DNA of 64,000 bases from the NCBI RefSeq assembly GCF_900101625.1, contig NZ_FMYZ01000004.1:463788-527787 (forward strand). The letters run 5' to 3'. The DNA is from Cupriavidus sp. YR651. GTDB lineage: Bacteria > Pseudomonadota > Gammaproteobacteria > Burkholderiales > Burkholderiaceae. The translations under genes were made by a program, and so were the position numbers. Positions 27,669 through 36,461 of this stretch are shown here, piece after piece. Position 1 is the first letter of the stretch; every line of letters begins with the position of its first letter. Under the pieces are notes generated by a model that saw only the letters and a list, made by a program, of their open reading frames with translations, was not told where the DNA came from and ran no database searches.

Positions 27669-29219
27669 TCAGGCCGCCAATGCCGCAGCCTGCGCTTCGA
27701 CCGCGGGCGATACCGGATCGGCCTGGGTTGCCGGCAGCATGCTGCCGTGGTCGCGGTAGTTCACGTGCCAGGCAAACGCTTCTTCCAGCAGGTGCGGGGT
27801 CTGGCCGCCGCGCGCCGATGCGCGCCTGAAATAGTCGAGCAGCCCGTCGCGGTAGGCCGGGTCCGCGCAGTTGCGGATCACCTGCAGCGCGCGCTCGCGC
27901 GGCGCCAGGCCGCGCAGGTCCGCCAGGCCGTGTTCGGTCACCAGGATGTCGACGTCGTGCTCGCTATTGTCGACGTGCGACACCATCGGCACGATGCTGG
28001 AAATCCTGCCGTCCTTGGCCACGGACTTGGTTACGAACACCGACAGGTAGGCATTGCGCGCAAAGTCACCCGAGCCGCCGATGCCGTTCATCATGTGGGT
28101 GCCGCCGACGTGCGTCGAGTTGACGTTGCCGTAGATGTCGCACTCCAGCGCCGTGTTGATGGTGATCAGGCCCAGCCGGCGCAGCACCTCGGGATGGTTG
28201 CTGATTTCCTGCGGGCGCAGGACCAGCCGCGACTTGTAGCGGTCGATCTCGTCGAGCACGCGGCGGTAGACGGGGCCCGACAGCGTCATCGAGGACGCCG
28301 ACGCGAAGCGCAGCTTGCCGGCATCGATCAGCGAGATCGTGCTGTCCTGCAGGACCTCGGAGTACATCGTCAGGTCGTGGAACGGGGAATCCGCCAGCCC
28401 GTGCAGCACGGCATTGGCAATCGTGCCGATGCCGGCCTGCAGCGGTTGCAGCGACGACGACAGCCGGCCCGCGCGCACCTCGCGCGCCAGCAGCGCGTTC
28501 AGATGGCCGGCGATCTGGCGGGTTTCGGCATCCGGGGGCAGGGCGTTGGAGGGGCTGTCGTCGCGCTCGGTGATGACGATGGCGGCGATACGCGACGGGT
28601 CGACGGGGATATAGGGCAGGCCGATGCGCTGTTCGACGGCGATCAGCGGAATCGGCTGGCGATACGGGCGCTGCACCGGGAACGCAATGTCGTGCAGCCC
28701 TTCCAGCGCGGCGGGCATGTTCAGGTTGATCTCGACGATCACCTTCCTGGCCATCATGGCGAAGCTGGCCGAGTTGCCGACCGAGGTGGTCGGCACGATG
28801 CCGCCGGTCTCGGTGATGGCCGCGGCCTCGATCACCGCGATGTCCACCGGCGCCAGTTGCCCGCTGCGCAGTTGCTCGACGGTTTCGCCCAGATGCTGGT
28901 CGATGAACATGACCTCGCCATTGTTGATCTTGCGGCGCAGCGTGGCATCCGACTGGAATGGCAGGCGTCGCGCCAGCACGTTGGACTCAGCCAGGATCTT
29001 GTCGATGTCGTTGCCCAGCGATGCGCCGGTAATCAGCGTGATCTGCAGCGGATCGCTGGCTGCGCGGCGGGCCAGCGCGAAGGGCACGGCCTTGCAGTCG
29101 CCTGCGCGGGTGAAGCCACTCATGCCCACCGTCATGCCGTCCTGAATCAGCGTGGCGGCTTCGTCGGCCGTCATGATCTTGTCCTGGAGGGCGGCCATGC
29201 GAATGCGATCGCGGTACAT
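27669..29219 (-). CDS. acetyl-CoA hydrolase/transferase family protein (succinate:acetate CoA-transferase type)
   Basis: The 516-aa enzyme has both CoA-transferase domains. MYSEVLQDS supplies Glu288, the likely nucleophile that forms the glutamyl-CoA thioester. ALECDIYGNVNSTHVGG and NGIGGSGDFARNA are strong signatures of the AarC/Cat1 group, which moves CoA between succinyl-CoA and acetate. AAGGAG precedes ATG 29219. It may recycle acyl-CoA from the acid catabolism encoded around it. Many such proteins are annotated as acetyl-CoA hydrolases, but the transferase reaction is more likely. Confidence 0.88.
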   Translation of the reverse strand: MYRDRIRMAALQDKIMTADEAATLIQDGMTVGMSGFTRAGDCKAVPFALARRAASDPLQITLITGASLGNDIDKILAESNVLARRLPFQSDATLRRKINNGEVMFIDQHLGETVEQLRSGQLAPVDIAVIEAAAITETGGIVPTTSVGNSASFAMMARKVIVEINLNMPAALEGLHDIAFPVQRPYRQPIPLIAVEQRIGLPYIPVDPSRIAAIVITERDDSPSNALPPDAETRQIAGHLNALLAREVRAGRLSSSLQPLQAGIGTIANAVLHGLADSPFHDLTMYSEVLQDSTISLIDAGKLRFASASSMTLSGPVYRRVLDEIDRYKSRLVLRPQEISNHPEVLRRLGLITINTALECDIYGNVNSTHVGGTHMMNGIGGSGDFARNAYLSVFVTKSVAKDGRISSIVPMVSHVDNSEHDVDILVTEHGLADLRGLAPRERALQVIRNCADPAYRDGLLDYFRRASARGGQTPHLLEEAFAWHVNYRDHGSMLPATQADPVSPAVEAQAAALAA

Positions 29220-29516
29220 CTCGTCTCCTTGCTTCCGTACTTTCTGGGGGCGTTCTGAATTTCCGCCGCCGGCCTTGCAAGCCAGCGCGGAAGCGCGTCT
29301 GTCAGGCGCGAAACAAAGTGTAGCCAGCGTCGACTATTCTCACCATGATTTAAAACGATTCGATCCAGTCGTTTTTTTCATGGGTAAGGCTGATCCCGAT
29401 GTCGTTTTGGCGGCGTGACGTTCGTCGTACAGTAGAGCGCCCCGGAACCACCATCGTTGCGCTTGCCCCCAACCCCGTCTCAGCCAACTCAGCCGTATAT
29501 CGAAGGAGATACCAAG
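29220..29516. other. intergenic region between CoA-transferase and YCII genes
   Basis: About 300 bases contain no gene. An AAAACGA/TCGTTTT stem with a run of seven T lies at 29352-29378 and could act as a weak terminator on the plus strand. The rest is the promoter area for two divergent genes. Confidence 0.35.
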
Positions 29517-29969
29517 ATGCGATTCATGATTCTGCGCAAGGCCGACGCCCAGACCGAAGCCGGCGAAATGCCCTCCGAGCAGTTGATTGCGGACATGACG
29601 GCCTACAACGCCGAACTGGTGAAGGCCGGCGTCATGCTGGCCGGCGAAGGTCTGCACCCGTCGTCGCGGGGCGCCAGGGTGAAGTTCTCGAAGGGCAAGC
29701 CCAACGTGATCGATGGCCCGTTTGCCGGGGCCAGGGAACTGGTCGCCGGCTTCACGATGATCGAGGTCGGCTCCTATGAGGAAGCCCTCGAGTGGGTGCG
29801 CCGCTGGCCGGTGACCGACGGCAACGGCGAGGTGGAACTGGAACTCCGCCGCGTCTTTGAAGCCGATGACTTTGGCGAAGCCTTCACGCCCGAGCTGCGC
29901 GAGGAAGAGGAACGGATGCGTAGCGCGATCCAGCAAGCCGGCAAGCCTCTGGGTGGCACCAGGGGGTGA
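29517..29969 (+). CDS. YciI/YCII family protein
   Basis: The 150-aa protein has the DGPF form of the YCII fold: MRFMILRKADAQTEAGEMP, then KVxxxDGPFAGARELVAGF near residues 65-80. A C-terminal Glu-rich extension (TPELREEEERMRSAIQQAG) follows. DGPF proteins often accompany extracytoplasmic sigma factors, none of which is adjacent here. Enzymatic activity is unknown. A GGAG site before ATG 29517 sets the start. Confidence 0.85.
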   Translation: MRFMILRKADAQTEAGEMPSEQLIADMTAYNAELVKAGVMLAGEGLHPSSRGARVKFSKGKPNVIDGPFAGARELVAGFTMIEVGSYEEALEWVRRWPVTDGNGEVELELRRVFEADDFGEAFTPELREEEERMRSAIQQAGKPLGGTRG

Positions 29970-30194
29970 CGCCAGCCACGGGCCCCGGCGCCGTGACGCG
30001 CCGGACCGTGGAAGCGGGCCGGCGAGCCCCGGGGCCGCGCACGACGCCGGATCTTCATAAATCTTCATGTGTGTTTCCGGCCAAGGGCGGCTACTATCGA
30101 CCCGATGCGCGGCCGGCGGTAGCGGCCGCGAAGGCAGTCTCGTTCGATGCACATCGCCGGCGCCGCCGGCGACCTCATTACAGCAGGGGGAAGC

Positions 30195-31979
30195 ATGGAG
30201 ATGACGCAGGCGACATCGGAGGGCGATGCCGGTCCGGACATGACGAACGAGCAAGCCGGTCACGAGCCGGTGGTGGAGCTGGAAGCACCGTTCTCGGTCC
30301 TGGAGAGCCGCCGCCACCAGATGTTTCCCACGCTGACCGCCGCGGAGATCGCACGCATCCGGCGCTTCGGCGAGGTCAAGGCCTGGAAGGCCGGCGAGAA
30401 GCTGTTCTCCATCGGCGACACCGGCCGCGGCATGCACGTGATCCTGACGGGCCGCACGCAGATCATCCACCGCGACGGACTGGGTAACAGTGTGCCCATC
30501 GCCGACGAGGGGCCGGGCCAGTTCCTGGCCGAGGTCGGCCAGCTGAGCGGCAAGCCCGCGCTGGTGGACGCCGTGGCGCTGGAAGACGTCACCATCCTGG
30601 TGGTGCCGCCCGATCGCCTGCGGGCGCTGCTGGTGGCGGAAGCCGACCTGGGCGAACGGATCATGCGGGCCCTGATCTTGCGCCGCGTGGGCCTGATCGA
30701 GCGGGGCAGCGGTCCGGTGCTGGTTGGCAAGGGCACCCAGCCGTTGCTGCTGGCGCTGCAGGCGTTCCTGCGCCGCAATGGCTATCCGCACAAGGTCATC
30801 GACATCGATGTCGACCATGACGCCACCGCGCTGCTCGACGTCAGCAAGGCCCCGGCGAGCGATTTCCCGATGGTGATCTGTCCCGATGGCAGCGTGCTGC
30901 GCGCGCCGGACGAGGGGCAGCTCGCGTCCTGCCTGGGGCTGGTGCCCGAGTTTCATCCCAATCACATCTACGACGTGATCGTCGTCGGCGCGGGGCCGGC
31001 TGGACTGGCGACGGCTGTGTATGCGGCCTCCGAAGGGTTGTCGGTGGCCGTGATCGACTGCCGCTCCCCCGGCGGGCAGGCGGGCGCCAGCGCGCGTATC
31101 GAAAACTATCTGGGCTTTCCTACTGGCATCTCCGGTCAGGCGCTGGCGGGCCGTGCGTTCGTGCAGGCCCTGAAATTCGGTGCGCACCTGGCGATACCGC
31201 TCGAGGCGCGCGCGCTGCATTGCGGCGACAACCCGATTCGGATCGAACTGGCCGATGGCCGCCAGATTCCCACGCGCAGCGTGGTGATCGCCACCGGCGC
31301 GCAGTATCGCCGTGCGGATATCGAATCGCTGGAGCGCTATGAGGGCCGGGGCGTCTACTACTGGGCCTCGCCGGTGGAAGCCAAGCTCTGCAAGGACGAA
31401 CACGCGATGCTGGTGGGCGGCGGCAACTCGGCGGGGCAGGCGGCGGTATTCCTGGCTTCCCACGCGGCCGAGGTGCATATCCTCGTGCGCGGCGAAGGGC
31501 TCGAAGCCACGATGTCGCGCTACCTGATCGACCGCCTGAAGAGCCTGCCCAACGTCCACCTGCACACCCATGCGCAGATTACGGCGATGGAGGGCGAAGG
31601 CTGGCTCTCGAAGGTCAAGGTCAGGGAGCAGGCACTGGGGCCGGAGTGCGTCGAGACGCCAATGCGCCACGTGTTCCTGTTCATCGGCGCCGCGCCCAAC
31701 ACGGACTGGCTGCGTGCCTGCAATGTGCAGACGGATTCGAAGGGCTTCGTGCTGACCGGCTACGATGCGCGTCAATCCTGCACGGAACGGGCCGACTACA
31801 CGCTGGAAACCAGCGTGCCGGGCGTGTTCGCGATTGGCGACGTGCGGTCGGGGTCCACCAAGCGCGTCGCCGCCGCAGTGGGCGAGGGCGCCGCGGTGGT
31901 GGCGCAGATCCACCGCTACCTGGCGAGCCTGACGGAGCAGGCAGATCCGGTGATGAAAACAGTAACTACAGGCGTGTAA
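30195..31979 (+). CDS. cNMP-binding / thioredoxin-like / TrxR-like flavoprotein fusion
   Basis: The 594-aa protein has three modules. First is a cyclic-nucleotide-binding barrel (about residues 40-150; GEKLFSIGDTGRGMHVILTG). Second is a thioredoxin/glutaredoxin-like segment (about 180-255; LRRNGYPHKVIDIDVDHD and DFPMVICPDG with cis-Pro). Third is a TrxR-like FAD/NAD(P)H domain with GAGPAGLA near 262 and GGGNSAG near 407, ending in AIGDVRSGSTKRVAAAVGEG. Where TrxR carries its redox CxxC, this protein reads YYWASPVE, so disulfide exchange by that route is lost. GGGGGAAGC precedes ATG 30195; an upstream ATG at 30147 is less likely. Confidence 0.9.
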   Translation: MEMTQATSEGDAGPDMTNEQAGHEPVVELEAPFSVLESRRHQMFPTLTAAEIARIRRFGEVKAWKAGEKLFSIGDTGRGMHVILTGRTQIIHRDGLGNSVPIADEGPGQFLAEVGQLSGKPALVDAVALEDVTILVVPPDRLRALLVAEADLGERIMRALILRRVGLIERGSGPVLVGKGTQPLLLALQAFLRRNGYPHKVIDIDVDHDATALLDVSKAPASDFPMVICPDGSVLRAPDEGQLASCLGLVPEFHPNHIYDVIVVGAGPAGLATAVYAASEGLSVAVIDCRSPGGQAGASARIENYLGFPTGISGQALAGRAFVQALKFGAHLAIPLEARALHCGDNPIRIELADGRQIPTRSVVIATGAQYRRADIESLERYEGRGVYYWASPVEAKLCKDEHAMLVGGGNSAGQAAVFLASHAAEVHILVRGEGLEATMSRYLIDRLKSLPNVHLHTHAQITAMEGEGWLSKVKVREQALGPECVETPMRHVFLFIGAAPNTDWLRACNVQTDSKGFVLTGYDARQSCTERADYTLETSVPGVFAIGDVRSGSTKRVAAAVGEGAAVVAQIHRYLASLTEQADPVMKTVTTGV

Positions 31980-32090
31980 AGAAGTAAATTCCCCGCCGCT
32001 GGATTCCTTGCGACGATAGCGCGCGGGCAGTTGCGTACCTGCTGTCGCGATGTCACACCATGCCCGCCGTATCGCCAGACATGGAACAAG

Positions 32091-33092
32091 ATGAAGGCCG
32101 CTCTCCGTCACGGGACTCGCCCACTTCGCCTCCGCAAACACATACGACACGGCCTTCGCCTCTGCGCCGCATTCGTTGCGCTGTCCGCCTGTCACCATGC
32201 CGGCGCGCAGGCCGGATTTCAACTCATCGGCCCCGGCGTGCAGAAGCAGGCCAACGGCGTGCTCGCCCTGATGGGGTATTCCGTGGTGCCGGACCTCGCG
32301 TCCAGCTCGCTGTCGATCAACAACGCGGCCACCAGCAACCCCGGCATCGTCATGTCGCAACTGGGCGGCGGATTCACGATGAGCAAGACGTTCCCGCTGT
32401 ACCTGGAAGGATCGATCGCCTACAGCCGCTACGACCCGACCTTCGTCGCCACGGACGGGTCGGAGTCGCGCGAGGTCCCGACCCGCTGGAATACCGTGGC
32501 CGGGACGATTGGCATCGGCTGGGACTTCCCGCTGACGGCCGACAAGGAGCTGGTCTTCCGGCCGATCCTCAATGCGTCGCTCGGCAACGTGTCGAGCGAC
32601 CTGGCCGTGGCCAAGGCTGTCGTGGAGCGCGCCGCCGACCGTCAGATCGACTTCCTGAATGGCGGCACGCTCAACGCGTACGGGCTCGGCGGCGCCGTGA
32701 TGATCGACTGGGAGCACTACCGGGAAACCCATGAGATCGATCTGGAACTGCGCTACACCAACATCTACCTGCAGACGTTTGGTGGCACCAGCGCCTCGGT
32801 GAAGGGCACCGCCACGGCCCAGACCGCCAACGTGTATGCGCGCTGGCGGGCCCCGACCGGGATGTTCGCGATGGATCGGCCCGTGCGCTATGTGCTCGAG
32901 ATCTCGCACTCGCACTATTACGGCAATCAGGCCGGCGTGCTGGGGTTCAACCACCTGACCACGCTGGGGACCGGGCTTGAGCTGGACACCAGCGCCCATG
33001 AGATCTTCGTCACGCGGGTGCGCGCGGTGGTCCGCTACGTCTTCGGCAACAACGTCTCGGGCGTGTCGCTCGGCCTCGCTGCGAGCTTCTGA
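32091..33092 (+). CDS. outer-membrane beta-barrel protein (solitary autotransporter-barrel type)
   Basis: The 333-aa protein has a long basic N-region and signal peptide (LCAAFVALSACHHAGAQA) and then alternating beta-strand sequence to a terminal Phe (GVSLGLAASF), the usual outer-membrane sorting signal. Repeated strands such as LVFRPILNASLG, EIDLELRYTNIYLQTF and VTRVRAVVRYVFGN fit a 12-strand-like barrel. It may match the solitary outer-membrane autotransporter-like barrel family; passenger and function are unknown. The Cys before HHAGA could also suggest a lipoprotein, but the site is poor. Confidence 0.75.
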   Translation: MKAALRHGTRPLRLRKHIRHGLRLCAAFVALSACHHAGAQAGFQLIGPGVQKQANGVLALMGYSVVPDLASSSLSINNAATSNPGIVMSQLGGGFTMSKTFPLYLEGSIAYSRYDPTFVATDGSESREVPTRWNTVAGTIGIGWDFPLTADKELVFRPILNASLGNVSSDLAVAKAVVERAADRQIDFLNGGTLNAYGLGGAVMIDWEHYRETHEIDLELRYTNIYLQTFGGTSASVKGTATAQTANVYARWRAPTGMFAMDRPVRYVLEISHSHYYGNQAGVLGFNHLTTLGTGLELDTSAHEIFVTRVRAVVRYVFGNNVSGVSLGLAASF

Positions 33093-33317
33093 CTACGCCG
33101 CCCGAACAGGGCAGGTTCGCCAGTCGATCCACATCGGTCAGCGCCGGAGGCGTCCATTCGCCGCGATTGCCGTGGCGTCAATTCGTGAATGCCAGGCAGC
33201 AATGTCGATCTGGTGGCGACATCAGGGCGCCACGATTCATGGCTACACTCTCCGCATTCTTTCAAGAACAAGGCATTCGACCGGGCCAGATCCCGGCACG
33301 CCCAACAGGAGACCACC

Positions 33318-34298
33318 ATGAACCGACCATTCGCCCGGCTGGCGATGCTAGCCGCCTGCGCGGCCACCGTGCTGGCCGTCGCGCCCGCGCTGGCTGCCGA
33401 CAGCTATCCCGATCGCCCCATCCGCCTGATCGTGCCGTTCGCGCCGGGAGGCAGCGTGGATATCGCCGGCCGGCTGATCACCGATGCGTGGGGCAAGCAG
33501 CTCGGGCAACCGGTGGTCGCGGACAACCGCGCCGGGGCGTCGGGCAACATCGGCATGGATCAGGTGGCCAAGGCCAAGCCGGACGGCTACACGCTGGCGA
33601 TCAACAACGTGGCGCTGGCGGTCAACCCGGCGTTGTTCGCGAAACTACCGTTCGACACCGCGAAGGATTTCGTCTCGGTTGGCACGATGGGGACTTCGCA
33701 ACATGTGCTGGTGGTGACCAACAGCCTGCCGGCGAAGAACGTGAAGGAGCTGGTGGCGCTGGCCAAGGCGCAGCCGGGCAAGCTGAGCTTTGGCTCGGCG
33801 GGGTCGGGCAGCACGTTCCATATGGCCGCCGAGCTGTTCAAGTCCGAATCCGGCGCGGATATCCTGCACGTGCCTTACAAGGGCGGCGGCCCGGCCCTGG
33901 TCGATACGATCGCGGGTCAGGTGCAGATGAGTTTTCCGGTGCTTTCCGCCGCGCTGCCGCAGGTGCAGGCCGGCAAGCTTCGCGCGCTGGCCGTGACGGG
34001 GCCGAAGCGCTCGCCGCTGATGCCGGACATTCCGACGATGGCCGAGGCTGGCCTGCCGCGCTACGCGTTCGAGACGTGGTTCATCGTCAGCGCGCCGGCC
34101 GGTACGCCCAAGGACGTGCTGGCCAAGCTGAACCAGACGCTGAACGCGGCGCTGGCGCAGCCGGAGCTGAAGGCGCGACTGCTCAAGGAGGGGTTTGAGC
34201 CGCTGACGATGAGCCCCGCGCAGGCGGATGCGATGCTGCGCAAGGAAATGGTCCGCTGGTCGGCGCAGATCAAGCAGGCGGGGATCACGCCGGAGTAA
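33318..34298 (+). CDS. Bug (TctC) family tripartite tricarboxylate transporter receptor
   Basis: The 326-aa periplasmic receptor has a signal peptide cut after APALA (about residue 26). Its Bug segments are YPDRPIRLIVPFAPGGSVD, VADNRAGASGNIGMDQVAKAKPDGYTL and ILHVPYKGGGPALVDTIAG. AGGAGACC precedes ATG 33318. It stands alone between an outer-membrane barrel gene and a convergent LysR, with no enzyme in the same transcript, so its ligand is open. Confidence 0.92.
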   Translation: MNRPFARLAMLAACAATVLAVAPALAADSYPDRPIRLIVPFAPGGSVDIAGRLITDAWGKQLGQPVVADNRAGASGNIGMDQVAKAKPDGYTLAINNVALAVNPALFAKLPFDTAKDFVSVGTMGTSQHVLVVTNSLPAKNVKELVALAKAQPGKLSFGSAGSGSTFHMAAELFKSESGADILHVPYKGGGPALVDTIAGQVQMSFPVLSAALPQVQAGKLRALAVTGPKRSPLMPDIPTMAEAGLPRYAFETWFIVSAPAGTPKDVLAKLNQTLNAALAQPELKARLLKEGFEPLTMSPAQADAMLRKEMVRWSAQIKQAGITPE

Positions 34299-34337
34299 GT
34301 CCATGCGGCCGGCGCGGCCGGCGCGCTCACTCGCACG

Positions 34338-35279
34338 CTAGCCGGCGGGTTTCTTCGTGGCGGCAGGCGCGGCCTTTCGCGTCGCCGTCACCTGTCCGGC
34401 CGCGCGCTCGAACAGCGTGGAGAAGTACGCCGCGGCGGGTGTCAGGGGCACGCCGGCCCGCGAAATCTGGACGATGTCTGGCCCCTCGATGCGCTCCTTG
34501 ACGTCGATCGGCGCGATGACGCCCGAGAACAGCGGCGCATTGACCCACTGCCGCGGCAACATCGCCAGCGCGTCGGTGGAGCAGAGCAGGGCGGCCACGC
34601 CCACCATCGATTCGGCCTGCGTCATCGGCACGGGCGGCGGCAGCCCCTGGCTGACGAAGGCATCCTCGAATTCCGCCTCGACGCGTTCACGCACGCCGGT
34701 GAGAATCCATTCCTCGTCGACGAGCTCCGCCAGCCGCCGCGCACCGCTGCGGGGATGGCCCCTGCGGCCGACCACCACGCGCTCGTTCTGGAACAGCAGA
34801 TCCACCTTGTAGCTGTCGCTGACCGGCCGTGCCGGCCGCGGACCGATAAAGAAATCGAGCGTGCCATCCTGCAGGCGGGCCTCCAGCATCGAGAAAAATC
34901 CCTCGACCATCCGCAGCCTGACGCCCGGATAGCGCTTGCGGAACGCCTGATGGACCTCGGGCGCCATCGCCAGCCACACCGCACTGGACAGCCCAACCGA
35001 AACCGATCCCGACGGCTTGCCAAGCAGTTGCGCCACTTCGTCCTGGCCACGGCGGATTTCCGCCATCGCCGCATGGGCGCGGCTGTAGAAGGCTTCGCCG
35101 ATTGGCGTCAGCACCACGCCGCGCGCATGGCGCTCCAGCAGCGGGGTGCCCAGTTCCCCCTCCAGTTCGCGCAGGCTGCGCGTCAGCGCCGGCTGGGCCA
35201 GCCCTAGCACGCGCGCGGCGCCGCGCACGCTGTGCGCCTCCGCGATGGCAACGAAATCCCGCAGGTGATGCAGTTTCAT
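34338..35279 (-). CDS. LysR family transcriptional regulator
   Basis: The 313-aa regulator starts MKLHHLRDFVAIAEAHSVRGAARVLGLAQPALTRSLRELE, a standard LysR HTH. The sequence resembles CbcR/CatR-like regulators of aromatic catabolism in its RSLRELEGELGTPLLERHARGVVLT segment. Its C-terminal end is Ala/Lys-rich (VTATRKAAPAATKKPAG). It is divergent from the Bug-monooxygenase-porin operon and is its likely regulator. The open frame upstream to 35471 is antisense to the Bug leader. Confidence 0.92.
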   Translation of the reverse strand: MKLHHLRDFVAIAEAHSVRGAARVLGLAQPALTRSLRELEGELGTPLLERHARGVVLTPIGEAFYSRAHAAMAEIRRGQDEVAQLLGKPSGSVSVGLSSAVWLAMAPEVHQAFRKRYPGVRLRMVEGFFSMLEARLQDGTLDFFIGPRPARPVSDSYKVDLLFQNERVVVGRRGHPRSGARRLAELVDEEWILTGVRERVEAEFEDAFVSQGLPPPVPMTQAESMVGVAALLCSTDALAMLPRQWVNAPLFSGVIAPIDVKERIEGPDIVQISRAGVPLTPAAAYFSTLFERAAGQVTATRKAAPAATKKPAG

Positions 35280-35386
35280 GGCGATAACAGTCAGGCATCG
35301 ATGGGGCGATTCTGCCATCTTTCTGTGCTCGGAAGGGGCCTCTAGACTCCGGTTCCATAACAAAGCCATATCAACGGAGACAACCG

Positions 35387-36448
35387 ATGGAACGCCCTCA
35401 ATCCGGCCCGGAATCCGGTCCGCAATCCGACCCGCAATCCGACCCTGCCATTCGCCCCCGGAGCGCCGCACACCTCGCCGCCACCCTGGCCGCAGCCGCC
35501 CTCATGCTGGCGCAACCGCTCCTCGCCACCGCCGCGCACGCGGAGACCTTTCCCGCCAAACCAGTCCGCCTGCTGAGCCCGTTTCCCGCAGGCAGCGGTC
35601 CCGATGCGGTGTCGCGCCTGATTGGCGAACGCTTGTCCAGGGCCTGGGGGCAGCCCGTGATCGTCGATCCGCGCCCGGGCGGCAACGGCTTTATCGCGAT
35701 GGAGGCCACGCGTCGCTCGCCGGCCACGGGATATGACCTGGGTATCGCCGATGTCGGGCATCTGGCGATCAACCCGAGCCTGTTCCGCAAGCTGCCGTAC
35801 GACCCCGTCAAGGACTATGTGCCGGTGACCGGCCTGTATCGCACGGCCTTCTTCGTGGTGGTGGCCAGCCACAGCCCGATCCAGTCGATACCGGCGCTGA
35901 TCTCGGCCGCCAGGGCCGGCCCGAACGCGGTGTCCTACGGGTCGTGGGCGGTCGGCAGCCCCGGCCATCTCGGTGCGGCGCAACTGGAGGCCGCCACCGG
36001 TACCCAGATGCTGCACGCGCCGTTCAAGGACACCGCCCAGCTCTACACGGCCGTGGCGAATGGCGAGGTGACGTGGGCACTCGGGTCGTATGCCACGGCC
36101 GGTCCGCTGATCCAGGCCGGCAAGCTGCGCGTGCTGGCGGTGGCGGACAGCAAGCGTTCCATCGCGCTGCCGGACGTGCCGACGATCGAACAGGCGGGCG
36201 GGCCCAGCGGCATCGACGCCTCCACGTGGGTGGCGTTGCTGGCGCCGGCTGGCACACCGCCGGAGCGCGTATCCGCCATCGGCAAGGCCGTGCGCGAGGC
36301 GCTCGATGCCCCCGACGTGCGCGCCAGGATGGCGACCTTCGGCTTCGTGCCGGCGGGCAGCCCGGGCGAAGCGGTGACGGCGTGGATGCGCCAGGACACC
36401 TCGCGCTACGCCGACATGGTCCGCCGCACCGGCGCCACCATCAACTGA
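35387..36448 (+). CDS. Bug (TctC) family receptor, first gene of the monooxygenase-porin operon
   Basis: The 353-aa receptor has an unusual N-terminus: about 20 residues of SGP/SDP repeats (from near-repeats of CCGCAATCCGACC in the DNA), then a Sec signal core cut after ATAAHA (near residue 52). Bug signatures follow (FPAKPVRLLSPFPAGSGPDAVSRLIG, LHAPFKDTAQLYTAVANGEV). The core starting around Met40 might be the real signal peptide, but GGAGACAACC before ATG 35387 supports the longer form. The flavin monooxygenase starts 13 bases downstream, suggesting uptake of an aromatic acid. Confidence 0.9.
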   Translation: MERPQSGPESGPQSDPQSDPAIRPRSAAHLAATLAAAALMLAQPLLATAAHAETFPAKPVRLLSPFPAGSGPDAVSRLIGERLSRAWGQPVIVDPRPGGNGFIAMEATRRSPATGYDLGIADVGHLAINPSLFRKLPYDPVKDYVPVTGLYRTAFFVVVASHSPIQSIPALISAARAGPNAVSYGSWAVGSPGHLGAAQLEAATGTQMLHAPFKDTAQLYTAVANGEVTWALGSYATAGPLIQAGKLRVLAVADSKRSIALPDVPTIEQAGGPSGIDASTWVALLAPAGTPPERVSAIGKAVREALDAPDVRARMATFGFVPAGSPGEAVTAWMRQDTSRYADMVRRTGATIN

Positions 36449-36461
36449 AGGAAGACTCACC

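Noticed and set aside
29340..32999. Very long open frame on the minus strand (about 1,219 codons)
   Set aside because: It lies antisense to the YCII, flavoprotein and outer-membrane-barrel genes, which have clear family motifs and ribosome sites. High GC removes stop codons on the antisense strand.
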